Source: Pseudomonadota bacterium (GTDB lineage: Bacteria > Desulfobacterota > Binatia > UBA12015). Taken from it: DNA of 32,231 nt. Below, piece after piece: positions 21,427 through 30,353 of this stretch. The stretch lies in the NCBI GenBank assembly GCA_005777805.1, contig SXLG01000153.1, positions 1 to 32,231 on the forward strand, written 5' to 3'. Position 1 is the stretch's first letter. Every line of letters starts with the position of its first letter. Both the position numbers and the translations under genes were made by a program. The notes under the pieces were generated by a model. It made no database searches and was not told the DNA's origin. It saw nothing but the letters and a program-made list of their open reading frames with translations.

Positions 21427-24057
21427 TCAGTAGCGGTAGCTCAGCTCGACACCCAACGTGCGCGGCGGCATGTAGTAGCGATTCAGTATTCCGATCGAGG
21501 AGATCAGCGCCTGGGTATAGTTGAAGGCGGTCTGGTCGGTCAGGTTCTGGCCCCAGAGCGCGACCTGCGCGTGGTCGTCGAGGAAGTCGTAGCTGAGACG
21601 AGCCTGAAGCAGGTTGTAGCCCGGCTGCACGGCGCCCAGCACTTCGGGCCCCGCGTAGTGGATCGCACTCTGGTAGGACCAATCGAGCCGCGGCGTCCAC
21701 CAGCCGCGCATCCACGCCGGCCCCGGCGGCGAGAAGGCAAACGAGTACTGCACGCCGAGATGCGCCTGGAATCGGGGCACACCGTTGAAGCTCTGACCGT
21801 CGCGGTCGATCGACTGACCGGTCAAATCACTTATCCCCAGGAACTGGTCATAGATCGAATCGAGCACACCGGTCGAACCCTGTACGACCCAGCCATCCAT
21901 CGGCATCGCCAGCACTTCGAGTTCCACACCCCGGGTCGTGGCCTTGGCCGCGTTGAGCGTGAGCTGCTCGACCTGGGTCGGATTGCCCTGCGCGTCTTCC
22001 GTGACCCGCAGGGTAGTCACCTGGATGTCGTCGTACTTGCCGATGAAGAGCGCCAGGTTGACCGCGAGCTGTTGGTCAAACGCGAGCGACTTGATCCCGA
22101 GTTCGTAGCTGTTGAGCGTCTCCGGCTGGAAGGGTTCGAGTTCGTCCTGGTCATCGATGCTGATCAGCGCGTTGAAGCCGCCACCCCGGAAGCCCTGCGC
22201 CCACGAGAGGTAGCCCATGGCGTAGGAGAGCGGCGTCTCGGCAAGCCAACTCTCCGGCACCGGCATCGTGAGACTCGCCATCGGCGTCCATGCCGTGAAG
22301 ATCTTGCTGCCACTCTGGGGGGTGCCCGGGACCGGCGGAACCGTCGCGACGTTCGTGACGGTGAGCGTCGAACCCTTCTTGTCCTGGGTGTAGCGCAGGC
22401 CGGCCGTGAGCCCGGCCCAGTCCGTCACGTCCCAGGTCGCCTGACCGAAGAGCGCCCACGACCAATTGTCGATCAGGGTTTCGGTCTCGCTCGTGATGTT
22501 GAGCACACCGGGGAAAGCCGAGAGCGTCGTCGTCGCCGTTCCCTCCTCCCAGAAGCCGAAGGCACCGGTGACAAAGGAGAGCGCGCCGTCGAGAGCTTCG
22601 CCATTCGCCTGCAGCTCCTGACTGGTCTGACGCTGGAACCAGGGCGCGCCCTCGGCCGGACCACCACCGATCAACGAGAGCTGCAGAGCGGGCGAGAAAG
22701 TGAGATCGAGGTCGGCCCGGCTGCGGATATTTTGCTCGCGCCATGATGTCAGCGAACGAACCTCGAGCGAGTCGAGGCCGGGCAGTGCTGGCACTTCCCA
22801 GGCCGCGATGTTCCACAAGCCGTAGCTCTCGACGTCGACCAGTCCCGCAACGTTGGCGCTGAAGCGGTAGGGTTCGGTCTCGCCGCAAGCATCGAAGAAT
22901 CCGGGCATGAGTCCCCCCAACCCGGTCGGCTCCACGACGCGGCACTGACCACCCCGACCATGATCGCGAGAGCGGCCCCACGTGCCGCTCAGGTCGTTGG
23001 TCAGGCCATCGGTCACCAGTGCGCGCAGCGAAGCCAGCACCACGTTCGAATCACGGTTCGACCATCCCTCGTCGCGATAAACGTTCTCGGCGTAACCCGA
23101 GTCCTGAATGGTGCTCACCGCTACCCGACCGAAGAGGCGGTCCTCGACGATCGGTGCGTTCAGCATGGCGCGCGCATTGACGAGATCGAAGCTGCCGGCC
23201 CGCACGAAGGTGAAGGCCTCGAGTTCGGGCGAGGGCTTGGCGGTGGTCACGTTGATCGCGCCACCGACCGTATTCTTGCCGAAGAGTGTCCCCTGCGGCC
23301 CGCGCAACACTTCGACCTGCTCGACGTCGAGCACATCGACCAACTGGCCGATCATGCGCGGCAGGAAGACCCCATCGACATAGATGCCAACGCCCGGGTC
23401 GTAGACCAGTTCCCCCGAGGCGGTGCCGATGCCGCGGATCTTTATGCCCCCCTCCTGACCGTCGCGTCCGCCAGAGAATTGCAGGTTCGGCACCAGGTCC
23501 TGGATGTCGTCGAGGCGCATGGCACCGGTCTCGCGCAACTCGCTCTCGGGGAGCGCGGTCACCGCAACCGGGGTCTCCGCCAGCAGTTCCTCGCGTTTGC
23601 GCGCCCGCACCACGATCTCCTCGACCTGCCTGCGCGAGCGCGCCCCCTCGAGGCCGGGAACCGGGCGGCCTTCGAGTGCGGCCTCGCCTTCGGCAAGACC
23701 GGCATCGGCTTCCGCCTCGGGGCCTCCGCCGGCCTCGGGCGTCTCGCTCGCATCGATGAAACTGGCGGGCGCCTCGATGCCCGGGGCCCCTGCCGGCCGA
23801 CCGCTCGCCGGGAATTCGTCGGCGGCACGAGAAACGCCAGCAAGGCATGACAATGCAAGTAAAACGCCGAGCGCACGGGCGACCGGGCTGCGCGTCAGGA
23901 CGCCGCACCGCGTCTCGCCAGGCCAGCGACAGGCCGGCGCGCGCGCGATCGCCGCACCACCTGCGATGCCCGTTCCGGTGGAGTCACGGGAGATGGTCGA
24001 GTGTTTTGCGTGGAGAGGGATTTGGAGGGGCGTCGGAACGGAAATCGCGCGCATCAT
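21427..24057 (-). CDS. TonB-dependent outer-membrane receptor
   Basis: The product imports a substrate across the outer membrane with TonB energy. It has a TonB box-like VEEIVVRARKREE near residue 145. The plug domain carries LVPNLQFSGGRDGQEGGIKIRGIG, YVDGVFLPR and VEQVEVLRGPQGTLFGKNTVGGAINV. The beta-barrel ends in the aromatic VELSYRY. The plug is typical of the 'IVVTARKRE' group common in strains using complex hydrophobic or aromatic compounds. With the ATG at 24057 the signal peptide has a long n-region; the hydrophobic core is ALGVLLALSCLAGVSRA. There is no good Shine-Dalgarno and no other ATG or GTG nearer the core, so the start is uncertain. A Glu/Ala/Gly-rich linker precedes the TonB box. 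Confidence 0.93.
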   Translation of the reverse strand: MMRAISVPTPLQIPLHAKHSTISRDSTGTGIAGGAAIARAPACRWPGETRCGVLTRSPVARALGVLLALSCLAGVSRAADEFPASGRPAGAPGIEAPASFIDASETPEAGGGPEAEADAGLAEGEAALEGRPVPGLEGARSRRQVEEIVVRARKREELLAETPVAVTALPESELRETGAMRLDDIQDLVPNLQFSGGRDGQEGGIKIRGIGTASGELVYDPGVGIYVDGVFLPRMIGQLVDVLDVEQVEVLRGPQGTLFGKNTVGGAINVTTAKPSPELEAFTFVRAGSFDLVNARAMLNAPIVEDRLFGRVAVSTIQDSGYAENVYRDEGWSNRDSNVVLASLRALVTDGLTNDLSGTWGRSRDHGRGGQCRVVEPTGLGGLMPGFFDACGETEPYRFSANVAGLVDVESYGLWNIAAWEVPALPGLDSLEVRSLTSWREQNIRSRADLDLTFSPALQLSLIGGGPAEGAPWFQRQTSQELQANGEALDGALSFVTGAFGFWEEGTATTTLSAFPGVLNITSETETLIDNWSWALFGQATWDVTDWAGLTAGLRYTQDKKGSTLTVTNVATVPPVPGTPQSGSKIFTAWTPMASLTMPVPESWLAETPLSYAMGYLSWAQGFRGGGFNALISIDDQDELEPFQPETLNSYELGIKSLAFDQQLAVNLALFIGKYDDIQVTTLRVTEDAQGNPTQVEQLTLNAAKATTRGVELEVLAMPMDGWVVQGSTGVLDSIYDQFLGISDLTGQSIDRDGQSFNGVPRFQAHLGVQYSFAFSPPGPAWMRGWWTPRLDWSYQSAIHYAGPEVLGAVQPGYNLLQARLSYDFLDDHAQVALWGQNLTDQTAFNYTQALISSIGILNRYYMPPRTLGVELSYRY

Positions 24058-24234
24058 TCGAGGCCAGCTATCAGCCTCCCTGCATCAGGGTCAACCGTGT
24101 GACGCGCTGCGCTCTCGCGCGGGCGAGTTCCTTTTCGACACGGAGCCGACCGCGCCTCGCGATCCTCCTCCCACCCGCGCCCCCAGCCGGGCCCACGGGC
24201 AGGTTGCGGCTGCTCGGCCCGAAACCCGGCTCCG

Positions 24235-24684
24235 TCAATCTGCGGCCGCAGCACTCATCCAACGCGGCAGGCTCACGTCGCCCACGCGCGCGAACACGAC
24301 ACGTACCGGAGTGCCGATATGGATCGTCGCCGGGTCAACGCCGTTGATCGGCCCCTCGGGCGTAGCGACCAGATTGCCGACCAGGCGCAGGCCGGGATCC
24401 TCATCGAGCTCGACGACCACCACCGGATAGGGCGCGAACTCGGCATAGGCCGGCAGCAGCGGGGGATGGACCACCGCGAAGGACCAGATGCGGCCACGGC
24501 CCGAAACAGCCGGCCATTCGTTCGCCGTCGAGCGGCAGTGCGGACACATCGGGCGCGGCGGCATCCGCAAACGACCACAACCAGAGCAGCGCTGCAGGCA
24601 GAGTTCGCCGCGTGCCGTCGCCTCCCAGAAAGGCGCCGACTCGGGATCCTGGAGATCCGGGAGGAGAAAGCCGCTCTCCGTCAT
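24235..24684 (-). CDS. DUF35 OB-fold protein with rubredoxin-like zinc ribbon, thiolase partner
   Basis: The 149-residue protein has a zinc ribbon CSGCGRLRMPPRPMCPHC (four Cys at about residues 33-51), then an OB-fold with GRGRIWSFAVVHPPLLPAYAEFAPYPVVVVELDE. Such proteins bind and activate thiolase-family enzymes, for example the DUF35 part of ChsH2 with the Ltp2 aldolase in steroid side-chain degradation, and the archaeal thiolase/HMG-CoA-synthase complex. The gene follows the Ltp2-like thiolase by 37 bp on the same strand, so they very likely form a complex. Here the domain stands alone, without a fused MaoC hydratase. It lies 177 bp before the TonB receptor start. Confidence 0.9.
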   Translation of the reverse strand: MTESGFLLPDLQDPESAPFWEATARGELCLQRCSGCGRLRMPPRPMCPHCRSTANEWPAVSGRGRIWSFAVVHPPLLPAYAEFAPYPVVVVELDEDPGLRLVGNLVATPEGPINGVDPATIHIGTPVRVVFARVGDVSLPRWMSAAAAD

Positions 24685-24721
24685 GAACTAAATCCGTCCG
24701 TCTGTGCGCGGGTTCTCGCCA

Positions 24722-25882
24722 TCAGTCCCGCCGCAGCACCAGAGCACTGGTCGGCACGCCCTCGCCGCTGGTCACGAGACAGCTCGAGGCCCGCTCGACC
24801 TGCGCGGTCGAGGTGCCGCGCATCTGCCGCACGCCCTCCAGCACAAGGTTGAAGCCATGGACGTAGGCCTCGGACATGCCGCCGCCGGCGGTGTTCGTCG
24901 GCAGGCGACCGTGCGGCCATTCGAGGGCGCCATCGTCGGTGAAGGACCCGCCCTCGCCCCGGTCGCAGAAACCGTAGGCCTCGAGCGAGAGGGGCACGAG
25001 CGGGCTGAAAGCGTCGTAGAGCTGAGCGCACGAGATGTCGCGGGGGCCGATCTCGCTGTTGGCCCACAGGCGTTTCGCGCACGCCCAGCCCGGCCCGAGC
25101 AGAGGATCGTCGCAAAAATAATTGGTCATCACCTGATGCTGGCGGCCGAACCCCTGGGCAAAGGAATGGATGAGCACGGGCGGTTGCGCCAGATCGCGGG
25201 CGCGCGAGGCCCGGGTGATCACCACGGCCAGAGCACCGTCGGTTTCGAGACAGTTGTCAAAGAGGCAGAGCGGCTCCGAGATCCAGCGCGCGTTCATGTA
25301 CTGCGCGCGGGTGAGGGGCTTCTCGTACATGGTCGCGGCGGGATTACGATTGGCGTGCTTGCGAAAGGCCAGGGCCACGTTGGCGAGATGATCGCGCGTC
25401 GCGCCGTACTCGTGCATATAGCGGCGCGCGAGGAGCGCGATCTCGTCCACCGGCCGCAGCAGGCCGAAAGGCCGGCTCCACTGCGGCGCTCCCCCGAGCC
25501 GGGCCGCGACGTTGGCCCAGGGGCGGCTGCCCTTGTCGGCGCGCTTGCGGGCCCGCCATGCCACCGCGACTTCGCACTGCCCCGTGACCACCGCCATCGC
25601 GGCGTGCCCGACAGCACCACAGCCCGCACCGCCGCCGTAGCCGACCTCGCCAAAGTAGGTAATCTCGCCGAGGCCGACGTTGCGCGCGATCTCGACCTCG
25701 CGGCCGTTCTCCATCGAGAACATCGCGAGCCCGTCGACGTCGGCCGGCCGCAGTCCGGCATCGTCGATCGCCGCCGAGATTGCCTGACAGGCGAGCGAGA
25801 GTTCACTCTCGGGCAGGCCCTTGCCGAACGCCGTCTGGCCGATGCCGACGATCGCGGCGCGATCCTGGATGAGCTGTGCCAT
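24722..25882 (-). CDS. Thiolase-family lipid-transfer protein, Ltp2-like
   Basis: The 386-residue product has the SCP2/Ltp-type thiolase fold: AAIVGIGQTAFGKGLPESE, GYGGGAGCGAVGHAAMAVVTGQCEVAVAWRA, CAQLYDAFSPLVPLSLEAYGFC, and the C-terminal TNTAGGGMSEAYVHGFNLVLEGVRQMRG. The YDAFSPLV...YGFC and SEAYVHG segments resemble Ltp2, the retro-aldolase that removes a side-chain fragment from steroid-CoA using Tyr residues instead of the thiolase Cys. GTG 25885 directly precedes ATG 25882; I chose the ATG. The DUF35 gene follows after 37 bp. It is divergent from the acyl-CoA dehydrogenase gene, with 241 bp between the start codons. Confidence 0.85.
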   Translation of the reverse strand: MAQLIQDRAAIVGIGQTAFGKGLPESELSLACQAISAAIDDAGLRPADVDGLAMFSMENGREVEIARNVGLGEITYFGEVGYGGGAGCGAVGHAAMAVVTGQCEVAVAWRARKRADKGSRPWANVAARLGGAPQWSRPFGLLRPVDEIALLARRYMHEYGATRDHLANVALAFRKHANRNPAATMYEKPLTRAQYMNARWISEPLCLFDNCLETDGALAVVITRASRARDLAQPPVLIHSFAQGFGRQHQVMTNYFCDDPLLGPGWACAKRLWANSEIGPRDISCAQLYDAFSPLVPLSLEAYGFCDRGEGGSFTDDGALEWPHGRLPTNTAGGGMSEAYVHGFNLVLEGVRQMRGTSTAQVERASSCLVTSGEGVPTSALVLRRD

Positions 25883-26123
25883 CACGTTCCAAGGCCGGTC
25901 GTCGGCCTACCCACTGACCGGGCGCGATCTTACACGCAGGGGCAACGAAGGCCACGCGCGCTTGCGTCATTCGCGAACACCGGACCGCGTCTCGCTCGAC
26001 CCCGGTTGGCGCCTCAGGAGAACGCCAGCGTCAGGCGGGGCCAGCCCCGCGCACTCGACAGAGCGACCATTCGTCCGGCAAGCGCCTGATGAGAGCGTCC
26101 GCGTCTGGTAGGGCTCCGTCGCG

Positions 26124-27314
26124 ATGGACCTGAGCTACGCGCCGGAACAGGAAGCCTTCCGCCTGCGGGTACGCGCCTGGCTGACCGCGAACCTGCCCGC
26201 GGACTGGGGCACAGACGCGGCGCCGACGTTTGCGACCTATGCGGCGTGGGTCGACTTCATGCGCGATTGGCAGCGCCGGCTGCACCGCGCCGGCTGGTGC
26301 GGACTCGCCTGGCCCAGGGAGTACGGCGGTGGCGGCGCGACCCTGGTCGAGCAAATTATCTACAACGAAGAGATGGCACGCGCGCAGGCGCCCGAGCTGA
26401 TCAACAAGGTCGGGGTCAACAATGTCGGTCCCACCCTGATCAACCACGGCAACGAGGCGCAGAAGCGCCGCTTCCTGCCCGGAATCCTCTCGGCCGAGGA
26501 GATCTGGTGCCAGCTCTACAGCGAACCCGGGGCTGGCTCCGATCTCGCGAGCCTGCGCACCCGTGCCGTACGAGAGGGCGACGGCTTCCTGCTGACGGGC
26601 CAGAAGGTCTGGACCAGCTATGCCGAGTTCTCGCGCTGGGCGATCTGCCTCGCCCGCACCGACCCCGACGCGCCCAAGCACAAGGGCATCACCTACTTCA
26701 TCGTTGACATGCAGGCGCCGGGCATCACGATCCGCCCGCTGCGCCAGCTCACCGGCGACACCGAGTTCAACGAGACCTTCCTCGACAACGTCTTCGTACC
26801 GCGCGAGTTCGTTCTCGGACGCGAGAACGAGGGCTGGCAGATCGCCATGAACACGCTCGCCCACGAACGCGGCACCGGCTATCTCTTCAAGGAACAGGTA
26901 AAGCAGAAAATCGCTCTCGATCGACTGATCGGCCTCCTGCGCCGGCGGGCCGCCGCAGGCCAACCCGTGCACCGTGCCCTGCAGGACGAGGTCGTCCAAT
27001 CGTGGATCGAGGTCGAGATCCTGCGCCTCCTCAATCTGGACACGATGACACGCATGGCGCGCGGCCAGGAACCGGGGCCGGAGTCGAGTCTCAAGAAAGA
27101 GTTCTGGTCGCGCCTCACGCAACGCCTGCACGGCACAGCACTGGCCGTCGAGGGTCCCTACGCCCAGCTGATGGCGGGTGACCCGTACGCCGTCGAGCAG
27201 GGCAGCTTCCAGCAGAGCTACCTCTACAGCCTCTCGCAGACGATCTCGGGCGGCACCTCGGAGGTGCAGAAGAACATCATCGCGACACGGATGCTCGGCC
27301 TGCCCCGGGGCTGA
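26124..27314 (+). CDS. Acyl-CoA dehydrogenase (FadE-like)
   Basis: The 396-residue flavoenzyme should introduce an alpha-beta double bond into an acyl-CoA. Visible are the FAD-binding QLYSEPGAGSDLASLRT (130-146), LTGQKVWTSYA, and the C-terminal SGGTSEVQKNIIATRMLGLPR. The position of the MCAD-type catalytic Glu (YEGTS) is Gly here. Glu248 in LAHERG lies where isovaleryl- and long-chain acyl-CoA dehydrogenases carry theirs in helix G, so it may be the base. Ltp2/DUF35 across the divergent promoter suggests a branched or polycyclic acyl-CoA. The VOC gene follows after 43 bp. Confidence 0.93.
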   Translation: MDLSYAPEQEAFRLRVRAWLTANLPADWGTDAAPTFATYAAWVDFMRDWQRRLHRAGWCGLAWPREYGGGGATLVEQIIYNEEMARAQAPELINKVGVNNVGPTLINHGNEAQKRRFLPGILSAEEIWCQLYSEPGAGSDLASLRTRAVREGDGFLLTGQKVWTSYAEFSRWAICLARTDPDAPKHKGITYFIVDMQAPGITIRPLRQLTGDTEFNETFLDNVFVPREFVLGRENEGWQIAMNTLAHERGTGYLFKEQVKQKIALDRLIGLLRRRAAAGQPVHRALQDEVVQSWIEVEILRLLNLDTMTRMARGQEPGPESSLKKEFWSRLTQRLHGTALAVEGPYAQLMAGDPYAVEQGSFQQSYLYSLSQTISGGTSEVQKNIIATRMLGLPRG

Positions 27315-27357
27315 GGCGGCTTGCGCCGACGGCCGGACACGCGCAACAACCCCCTCG

Positions 27358-27816
27358 ATGAGCACCGCCGACGCCACCGCAGTCAATCATATCGGACACT
27401 GTGTCACCGACCTGGCCCGCGCCCGTCGGTTCTACGAGGATCTCCTCGGCTTCACCTTCCTCTACGAGATCACTCCGCCCGATGAGATGAACGCCCGCCT
27501 GCTGCGGGTACCGTCGCCGGTCGGCCTGCGCGCGGCGTATCTGCGCCTCGACGGCCTGATCCTCGAGCTGCTGCACTTTGCCCGCCCCGGCAACCCGGCG
27601 ACGCGCGAGCGCGTCATGAACGAGCCCGGCCTGACCCATCTCTCGATCAGCGTGCGCGACGTGCCGGGACTGCTCTCGCGCGTCTCCGCCTGCGGCGGCA
27701 CGGTGCTCGAGGAAACCAACCTCGGAGCGGCGGTCATGATCCGCGATCCCGACGGGCAGGTCATCGAGATCCTGCCGATGGAGTACCGCGCGAAGATGTC
27801 GGCGCAGGGGTTCTGA
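27358..27816 (+). CDS. VOC-superfamily (glyoxalase/dioxygenase-like) protein
   Basis: The 152-residue protein is one VOC module of two beta-alpha-beta-beta-beta repeats. It starts NHIGHCVTDLARARRFYEDLLGF and repeats at LTHLSISVRDVPGLL. Likely metal ligands are His11, Glu70, His94 and Glu137 (in QVIEILP), a full set for a glyoxalase I or methylmalonyl-CoA-epimerase-like site. ATG 27358 is the first start after the dehydrogenase stop; the Shine-Dalgarno is weak. Within this operon an epimerase, isomerase or ring-cleavage role is possible; the sequence does not decide. Confidence 0.88.
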   Translation: MSTADATAVNHIGHCVTDLARARRFYEDLLGFTFLYEITPPDEMNARLLRVPSPVGLRAAYLRLDGLILELLHFARPGNPATRERVMNEPGLTHLSISVRDVPGLLSRVSACGGTVLEETNLGAAVMIRDPDGQVIEILPMEYRAKMSAQGF

Positions 27817-27851
27817 CGGTTCGCGTTCGAGAGCGCAGGAGGACGCAGCCG

Positions 27852-28232
27852 ATGTCCGCCAACAGCGATCTGATCCGCCAGTTCTGTGCCGCCTGGTCGC
27901 GCCTCGATGCCCGCGAGATCGCGAGCTTCTTCACCGATGACGGCGTCTATCACAACATGCCCGTCGGGCCCATGCAGGGCCGCGACGCGATCGAGCGCTT
28001 CATTGCGGGCTTCGCCGCCGACTGGACCTACACCGAATGGCAGATCCTCAACCTGGCCTGTGCCGGTGACGTGGTCATCGCCGAGCGGATCGACCACACG
28101 CGGGCCGGAGAGCGCGTGGTCGATCTGCCGTGTTGCGGCGTGTTCGAGATCCGGGATGGACGCATCGCGGCATGGCGCGACTACTTCGACCTCGGAGTCT
28201 ACATGCGTGCCATGACTCCGCCGACGGCATGA
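27852..28232 (+). CDS. Limonene-1,2-epoxide hydrolase-like (SnoaL/NTF2-fold) protein
   Basis: The 126-residue NTF2-fold protein keeps a set of residues resembling the Rhodococcus limonene-epoxide hydrolase active site: Tyr33 and Asn35 in GVYHNMPVG (compare Tyr53/Asn55), Arg79 and Asp81 in AERIDHT (compare Arg99/Asp101), and a C-terminal Asp in WRDYFDL (Asp110 or Asp113, compare Asp132). It may hydrate an epoxide or act as an isomerase or cyclase. It is the last of three plus-strand genes, 35 bp after the VOC gene, with GCAGGAGGA upstream. Its stop is 6 bp from the stop of the convergent MAPEG gene. Confidence 0.88.
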   Translation: MSANSDLIRQFCAAWSRLDAREIASFFTDDGVYHNMPVGPMQGRDAIERFIAGFAADWTYTEWQILNLACAGDVVIAERIDHTRAGERVVDLPCCGVFEIRDGRIAAWRDYFDLGVYMRAMTPPTA

Positions 28233-28238
28233 GCCGGC

Positions 28239-28664
28239 TCAGCTCGCCGCAAGCTTGACCACCCACGTCACCAGGATGACGATCTGCACCCCGTAGCAAC
28301 CGAAGCGGATGAAGATGGCCGGCACACTGGTGGAGGCCAGATGAGTCACCGACTGGGCAAGCCGTGCGTAGAGCAGCGGCATCGCGAGGGGGTCGGTCAC
28401 GGCAGTACGGCCGGTCGCGATCGCCAAGAGCGCCAGTGCTGCGACCGCGGGCAGGTTCTCGAAGACGTTGTCGCGCACCCGGCCCAGGCGCTGTCCAAAG
28501 GGCGGCACGTCGGTCGAATCGGCCCGAAACCCGTTGGCTGGCCGTCCGCCGAGGATCAGCATCCAACGATAGAGCCCGATCCCCATCGTCAGGACCAGGA
28601 ACCACAGGACGAAGCCAAGGAGAACCTCGGCGGTCGCGGACGTGAATTGAGGCGATGCCTCCAT
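28239..28664 (-). CDS. MAPEG-family membrane protein
   Basis: The 141-residue protein has four predicted transmembrane helices, beginning VLLGFVLWFLVLTMGIGLYRW. The conserved loop FGQRLGRVRDNVFENLPAVAAL is the MAPEG signature (R-x-x-x-N-x-x-E-N), which binds glutathione in microsomal glutathione transferases. The ATG at 28664 is preferred over an in-frame codon 33 bp upstream because GGGAGGGGG lies about 8 bp before it. It may conjugate or reduce lipophilic electrophiles, fitting the epoxide-related neighbour. Activity is not proven by sequence. Confidence 0.88.
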   Translation of the reverse strand: MEASPQFTSATAEVLLGFVLWFLVLTMGIGLYRWMLILGGRPANGFRADSTDVPPFGQRLGRVRDNVFENLPAVAALALLAIATGRTAVTDPLAMPLLYARLAQSVTHLASTSVPAIFIRFGCYGVQIVILVTWVVKLAAS

Positions 28665-29072
28665 GATCGTTCCCCCTCCCGAGAAGCGCGCCCCCATGGC
28701 GCGCGGCTTACGCTACGCCCGGGCCGGCGAACGAATCAATTGGCGGCGGGGTGGAGGGGCGTGACGGGGGTGACGATGGCCCCGCGAGGCAGGGCGCCCC
28801 CCCTCGGCAAACACCTCGCTCATCGTGCCGCTCCCGTCCCCTTCCTGGCCGCGAGACCGGGCCACCTACGCTACTCCGATTCTTTGGGAGATGCCTTCAA
28901 TTTGCTGGCACGACGATCCGGCTGGTGGCCCCTCGGGAAGATCACGATCTCGCAGTCTGTCACCCGGCCTCGGCGAATCGCTGGTGCGCGTCGTCGAGGC
29001 GCCCCGGGCGCCGTGGTAGCTGGGGCGACAGGCGCTCCCGGCCCGGGACGCGCGAGCCGAAACGAGGGGGCC
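28665..29072. other. 408-bp divergent intergenic region without a supported gene
   Basis: It lies between the MAPEG gene (minus) and the nitroreductase fusion (plus). Short open frames inside are of biased composition and match nothing known. Two small palindromes occur: AGATC-AC-GATCT (28939-28950) and GGCGCCC-C-GGGCGCC (28998-29012). Either could be an operator, but such sites are also expected by chance here. No clear -35/-10 boxes. Confidence 0.4.
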
Positions 29073-30350
29073 ATGGAAGACCGCATCACGCCCGGTCTCT
29101 ATCTCGAGATGACCGACCGACCGGCAGCCGAGTACGCCGCGACCAGGGTCGACGAGTTGCTCGCCCTGCCCGGTGTGCGACGCGCCACCTGGTGGGAGAA
29201 CTGCGTCCCCGGTCGCACGGAGTACCCTCGGCGGATTCCCGAGTTCCGGCGGTTGGCGGTTTACGAGATCGACGCGGGCTTCAGCCCACCACCGCGCCCC
29301 GGCGACGTCCGTGGCCTCTGCTTTCGACGCACCGCCCGGCCCGGTCAAGGGACCATCGGTCGCGGCCCGACCCTCGGGCTCGAGCTCGTCCTGATCAGCC
29401 CGCGCAGCGAGCCCGAGGCCCAGGCCCTGCGCGACTGGGCCGATTTCATCCACATCCGCGACATCGCTGCGGCACAGCCGCCCCACTTCACGATGATCAC
29501 GCCGTACGAAAACGTGACCGGGGGCGAGCCGCGCTGGCTCCACTTCTACGAGCTGGACTGCACGGAGGCGGAGCCGGCCTTCCGCAACATGACGCCAGCG
29601 ACCCGCGAGCGCATCGGCCAGTACGGCACGTATTCCTACGCCGAGTGGGCGGGCCACCCCGCACTCGTGATCGATTACGTGAACACCTTCCGCCGGGTCG
29701 GCGCGCGCGAAGCCCCCCGACCCGGCACTCCGGCGACGCCCGGACGAGATCTCGCCCCCGACAATTTCTTCGAAGTCGCGCTGTCGCAGCGTGCACATCG
29801 CGAGTTCCTCCACGATTCCGTGCCTGACGACACGATCGAGCGCCTGCTCGAGGCGGCCACGCACTCACCGAGCGCAGAGAACGGCCAGCCCTGGATCTTC
29901 GTGGTCGCGCGAGACGCCGAGCTGCGCTCGCGGATCGGCGCTTGTGCGGAGAAAATGTGGGCCAGCGCCGGGCGCGAGTACTCGCGGGGCCGGATCAGCG
30001 GCCGGTTCCATGAGGCGATCGACCGCTGGGCGGACGGCGGTCTCGCCGCAGCACCCGTGATCGTCGTCGTATGCGGCGACACCTCGCTCGCCACCCCGGG
30101 CGCGCTCGCCGCTTCGGTCTACCCGGCAACCCAGAATCTCTGCCTTGCGGCCCATGCGCTGGGCCTGGGCTCGCTCTTCAGTACGCTGCCCACCGCCGAC
30201 ATGGAACTCGCGACGCTGCTCGGCCTGCCCTCGCACATCCGACCGATGACGGTCGTTCCGCTCGGATTCCCCGCGCGTCGGCTCGGGCCGCCCAAGCGGA
30301 TCTCGTTCCGCGAGAAGACCTTCCGCGACCGCTACGGCGTCGCGTGGTGA
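29073..30350 (+). CDS. Nitroreductase fused to an N-terminal tandem ferredoxin-fold domain
   Basis: The 425-residue product has two parts. The C-terminal part (about 215-425) is an FMN nitroreductase: LSQRAHREFLHDSVPDDTIERLLEAATHSPSAENGQPWIFVV, then APVIVVVCGD, ATQNLCLAAHALGLGSLFST and VPLGFPARRLGPPKRIS. The N-terminal part (1-205) looks like two dimeric alpha/beta-barrel (EthD-like) repeats: the first is recognised by EFRRLAVYEIDAG and the second by PRWLHFYELDCTE, with ALRDWADFIHIRDIA between. The start ATG 29073 has GAGGGGG upstream; the frame is open further upstream but without start support. The combination may position a substrate for reduction. Confidence 0.85.
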   Translation: MEDRITPGLYLEMTDRPAAEYAATRVDELLALPGVRRATWWENCVPGRTEYPRRIPEFRRLAVYEIDAGFSPPPRPGDVRGLCFRRTARPGQGTIGRGPTLGLELVLISPRSEPEAQALRDWADFIHIRDIAAAQPPHFTMITPYENVTGGEPRWLHFYELDCTEAEPAFRNMTPATRERIGQYGTYSYAEWAGHPALVIDYVNTFRRVGAREAPRPGTPATPGRDLAPDNFFEVALSQRAHREFLHDSVPDDTIERLLEAATHSPSAENGQPWIFVVARDAELRSRIGACAEKMWASAGREYSRGRISGRFHEAIDRWADGGLAAAPVIVVVCGDTSLATPGALAASVYPATQNLCLAAHALGLGSLFSTLPTADMELATLLGLPSHIRPMTVVPLGFPARRLGPPKRISFREKTFRDRYGVAW

Positions 30351-30353
30351 GCC

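Noticed and set aside
26031-27386. Minus-strand open frame of 451 codons
   Set aside because: Antisense to the well-supported acyl-CoA dehydrogenase.
28825-29019. Small plus-strand gene in the MAPEG/nitroreductase gap
   Set aside because: 64 codons with Ser/Arg/Pro bias, no Shine-Dalgarno and no recognisable motif.
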